64,000 bases of DNA, taken from assembly GCA_028344535.1 (NCBI GenBank), contig JAOMBK010000003.1:1-64000 (forward strand). The letters run 5' to 3'. The position numbers and the translations under genes were made by a program. The notes beneath the pieces were generated by a model. That model searched no databases, was not told the origin of the DNA, and saw only the letters and a list, made by a program, of their open reading frames with translations. The DNA comes from Pseudomonadota bacterium (GTDB taxonomy: Bacteria; Pseudomonadota; Gammaproteobacteria; Magnimaribacterales; D2472). This document shows, in pieces, positions 62,165 through 64,000 of the stretch (the stretch's first letter is position 1; each line of letters begins with the position of its first letter).

Positions 62165-62194
62165 AATAGCCGCCAACGAATATTGACGGCTATT
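62165..62194 (-). terminator. Strong hairpin between the two PII-Amt pairs
   Basis: A 12-bp stem (AATAGCCGTCAA / TTGGCGGCTATT on the minus strand, one G-U pair) with a six-base loop lies just downstream of the first amt stop. No T-run follows on the minus strand, so it may act as an mRNA 3' stabiliser or weak terminator, not a classical Rho-independent terminator. Confidence 0.5.
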
Positions 62195-62206
62195 ATAATG
62201 AGTTTC

Positions 62207-63487
62207 TTATTTAAACTCTGGGTAAGCTTCAACTCCTATTTCTGACGCGTCAAGCCCAAGCGCTTGCTCTTCATCAGTTGCTCTTATAGGTGTAATCATA
62301 TTGATTAAGTAAACAACTCCATAGCTAGCCATGAAACCAAAACCAGCAATTGAAATAACACCAACTAGTTGAATCAAGTAAGATGCATCTGGATTAGTAA
62401 ATGGAACAACCATTACACCAAAGATGCCTACAATACCGTGAGCAGAGATTGCTCCAACCGGATCATCAACTTTGAGTTTAGAATCAAAGAACAGGATAGA
62501 TGCATAAACTAATAGACCGCCTAGAAATCCAATGATTACAGACTCTCCACCGCTTGGAGCACTTGGTCCAGCTGTTATTGCAACTAAACCTGCAATAGCA
62601 CCATTAATAACCATAGTCACATCGCTTTTTCCAGTCATTACTAGACTTAGTACCAACGCTCCTATGACTCCACCAGCTGCTGCCATATTAGTATTCAAGA
62701 AGACCTGGCTAACAGCTATTGCACTTGCTTCATCACTGATAACAAGTTCTGAGCCACCATTAAAACCAAACCAACCCAACCAAAGAATAAGAACGCCTAA
62801 TGCTGCTAATGGAATATTAGATCCAGGCATAGGGTTGATGGAACCATCAGCGCCATATTTACCATTTCTTGCACCAAGCAAAGTTACAACTCCAAGAGCT
62901 GCAGCCGCACCAAGCAGGTGAACGGTTCCTGAGCCGGCATAATCAGAGTAGCCAAGAACGCTTAAGAAGCCGCCGCCCCAATTCCAGTATCCTTGAATTG
63001 GATAGATAAAGGCTGTCAATATTACTGTAAAGATAAAGAAGGGTATTAACTTCATTCTTCCAGCAACAGCACCTGAAACAATTGACATAGCAGTGGCAAC
63101 AAACACAACCTGAAAAAAGAAGTCAGCTTGTTGAGAGTAATCCATTCCATATGCCATGCCTATTTCTTCAAGAGGCATATCAGCGCTTAGACCCCAAGAT
63201 GTTGCAATGGCTGGTAAAATTCCATATGAAACAGCTTCACCCGCTTCATCAAGTCCGCCAGCGATAGCAAATATGGCATCTGCTGGATACATCAAAGCAA
63301 AACCACAAACAAGGTACATAACGCATGCTATTGAGAATAAACCAAGATTTTTAGTAACGATTTCAGAAACATCTTTCTTTTGAACTAAACCTGCTTCAAG
63401 CATGGTAAATCCAGCGGCCATCCACATGACCAATGCTCCTGACATAATTGCGTAGAAAGTATCTAATGCAAATTTTATTTCTTCCAT
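62207..63487 (-). CDS. amt: Ammonium transporter Amt, second type without signal peptide
   Basis: A 426-residue ammonium transporter clearly different from the other copy. The N-terminus goes straight into helix 1 with MWMAAGFTMLEAGLVQKKDVSE. The pore histidines are in GTVHLLGAAAAL and AHGIVGIFGVM, and GWFGFNGGSELV is conserved. The mature length resembles the Amt group with an external N-terminus and no cleaved signal. It lies 14 nt after a PII gene, with AAGGAG before the ATG. Two distinct Amt types may differ in affinity. Confidence 0.95.
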   Translation of the reverse strand: MEEIKFALDTFYAIMSGALVMWMAAGFTMLEAGLVQKKDVSEIVTKNLGLFSIACVMYLVCGFALMYPADAIFAIAGGLDEAGEAVSYGILPAIATSWGLSADMPLEEIGMAYGMDYSQQADFFFQVVFVATAMSIVSGAVAGRMKLIPFFIFTVILTAFIYPIQGYWNWGGGFLSVLGYSDYAGSGTVHLLGAAAALGVVTLLGARNGKYGADGSINPMPGSNIPLAALGVLILWLGWFGFNGGSELVISDEASAIAVSQVFLNTNMAAAGGVIGALVLSLVMTGKSDVTMVINGAIAGLVAITAGPSAPSGGESVIIGFLGGLLVYASILFFDSKLKVDDPVGAISAHGIVGIFGVMVVPFTNPDASYLIQLVGVISIAGFGFMASYGVVYLINMITPIRATDEEQALGLDASEIGVEAYPEFK

Positions 63488-63501
63488 ATTAATCTCCTTA
63501 A

Positions 63502-63843
<342 letters not shown>

Positions 63844-64000
63844 TTATAGGCTTGCTGAAATTGAAAAGAAGATACCGTCTTCATCAGCGCCGTATCCTCC
63901 ATCACTAAAGTCATATGCGGTAATACCGCAGTCAAATGATCCACAAGTAAAACCATAACTTACCGTTGTGTTATCACCGTAATCATCATATTCCCCGTAG
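63844..64000 (-). CDS. C-terminal end of an outer-membrane beta-barrel protein, possibly TorF-like (5' end outside window)
   Basis: The frame is open to the window edge and gives the last 51 residues of a protein: alternating strand pattern with TTVSYGFTCGSFDCGITAY and the end DGIFFSISASL. This looks like the final two or three strands of a beta-barrel. Small putative porins of the TorF/Gcw_chp group commonly lie just upstream of glnK-amt in gammaproteobacteria, which fits the 3-nt gap here. The two cysteines and terminal Leu, not Phe, are unusual. Family assignment is inference. Confidence 0.6.
   Translation of the reverse strand, partial: YGEYDDYGDNTTVSYGFTCGSFDCGITAYDFSDGGYGADEDGIFFSISASL

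Noticed and set aside
62532-62921. A 129-residue plus-strand ORF opposite the second amt gene, and similar ORFs at 61237, 63156 and 63515.
   Set aside because: They are antisense shadows of strongly supported Amt and PII genes.

Overview
The window is AT-rich, tightly packed bacterial chromosome. It is Gram-negative: it encodes a TonB-dependent receptor, a porin, an autotransporter, a type II secretion system and several lipoproteins. Short or overlapping gene junctions, many acyl-CoA enzymes, short-chain dehydrogenases (SDRs), a P450 and SnoaL-like proteins suggest a streamlined marine gammaproteobacterium, possibly of the SAR86 type. That placement is inference from gene content, not a database match. 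No tRNA, rRNA, CRISPR array, insertion sequence or phage gene was seen.

Layout. 0-4.4 kb: the 3' end of a cytochrome P450, a small Smr-like protein, a TonB-dependent receptor and glutaryl-CoA dehydrogenase. 4.4-11.3 kb: a deazaflavin-type oxidoreductase, a split MacAB-like ABC exporter, two GT4 glycosyltransferases and an ELM1-family protein, probably for envelope glycan work. 11.4-18.8 kb (minus strand): prepilin peptidase, a tiny membrane ORF, gamma-glutamyltransferase, and an SDR / FadD19-like ligase / KstD-like flavoprotein / SDR operon. 18.8-23.1 kb: a lipoprotein-type subtilisin autotransporter divergent from an acyl-CoA synthetase.

23.1-41.6 kb reads as a phosphorus region: phoB-phoR running straight into a complete gspC-M type II secretion operon, an exopolyphosphatase/PPK2 pair, then a Pho-box-like tandem repeat array upstream of a 41-residue ORF, a Pit phosphate transporter, a small porin and a beta-propeller phytase lipoprotein. 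Together they could release phosphate from phytate, pass it through the outer membrane, import it and store or mobilise it as polyphosphate.

41.6-49.6 kb is a second acyl-CoA catabolic cluster: two SDRs, divergent from an acyl-CoA ligase, two DUF35 OB-fold proteins, two thiolase-fold proteins apparently lacking the nucleophilic cysteine, a hydratase and an enoyl-CoA-isomerase-like protein. It resembles retro-aldol side-chain cleavage modules of steroid degraders. 49.6-56 kb holds DedA, HIT, SnoaL-like, metallo-beta-lactamase-fold, MFS, methyltransferase and glycerophosphodiesterase genes plus several small membrane proteins. 56-60.4 kb carries the oadGAB sodium-pumping decarboxylase and a PlsC-like acyltransferase. 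60.4-64 kb is a nitrogen module: two PII-ammonium transporter pairs, one behind a good sigma-54 promoter match, downstream of the end of an outer-membrane barrel gene.
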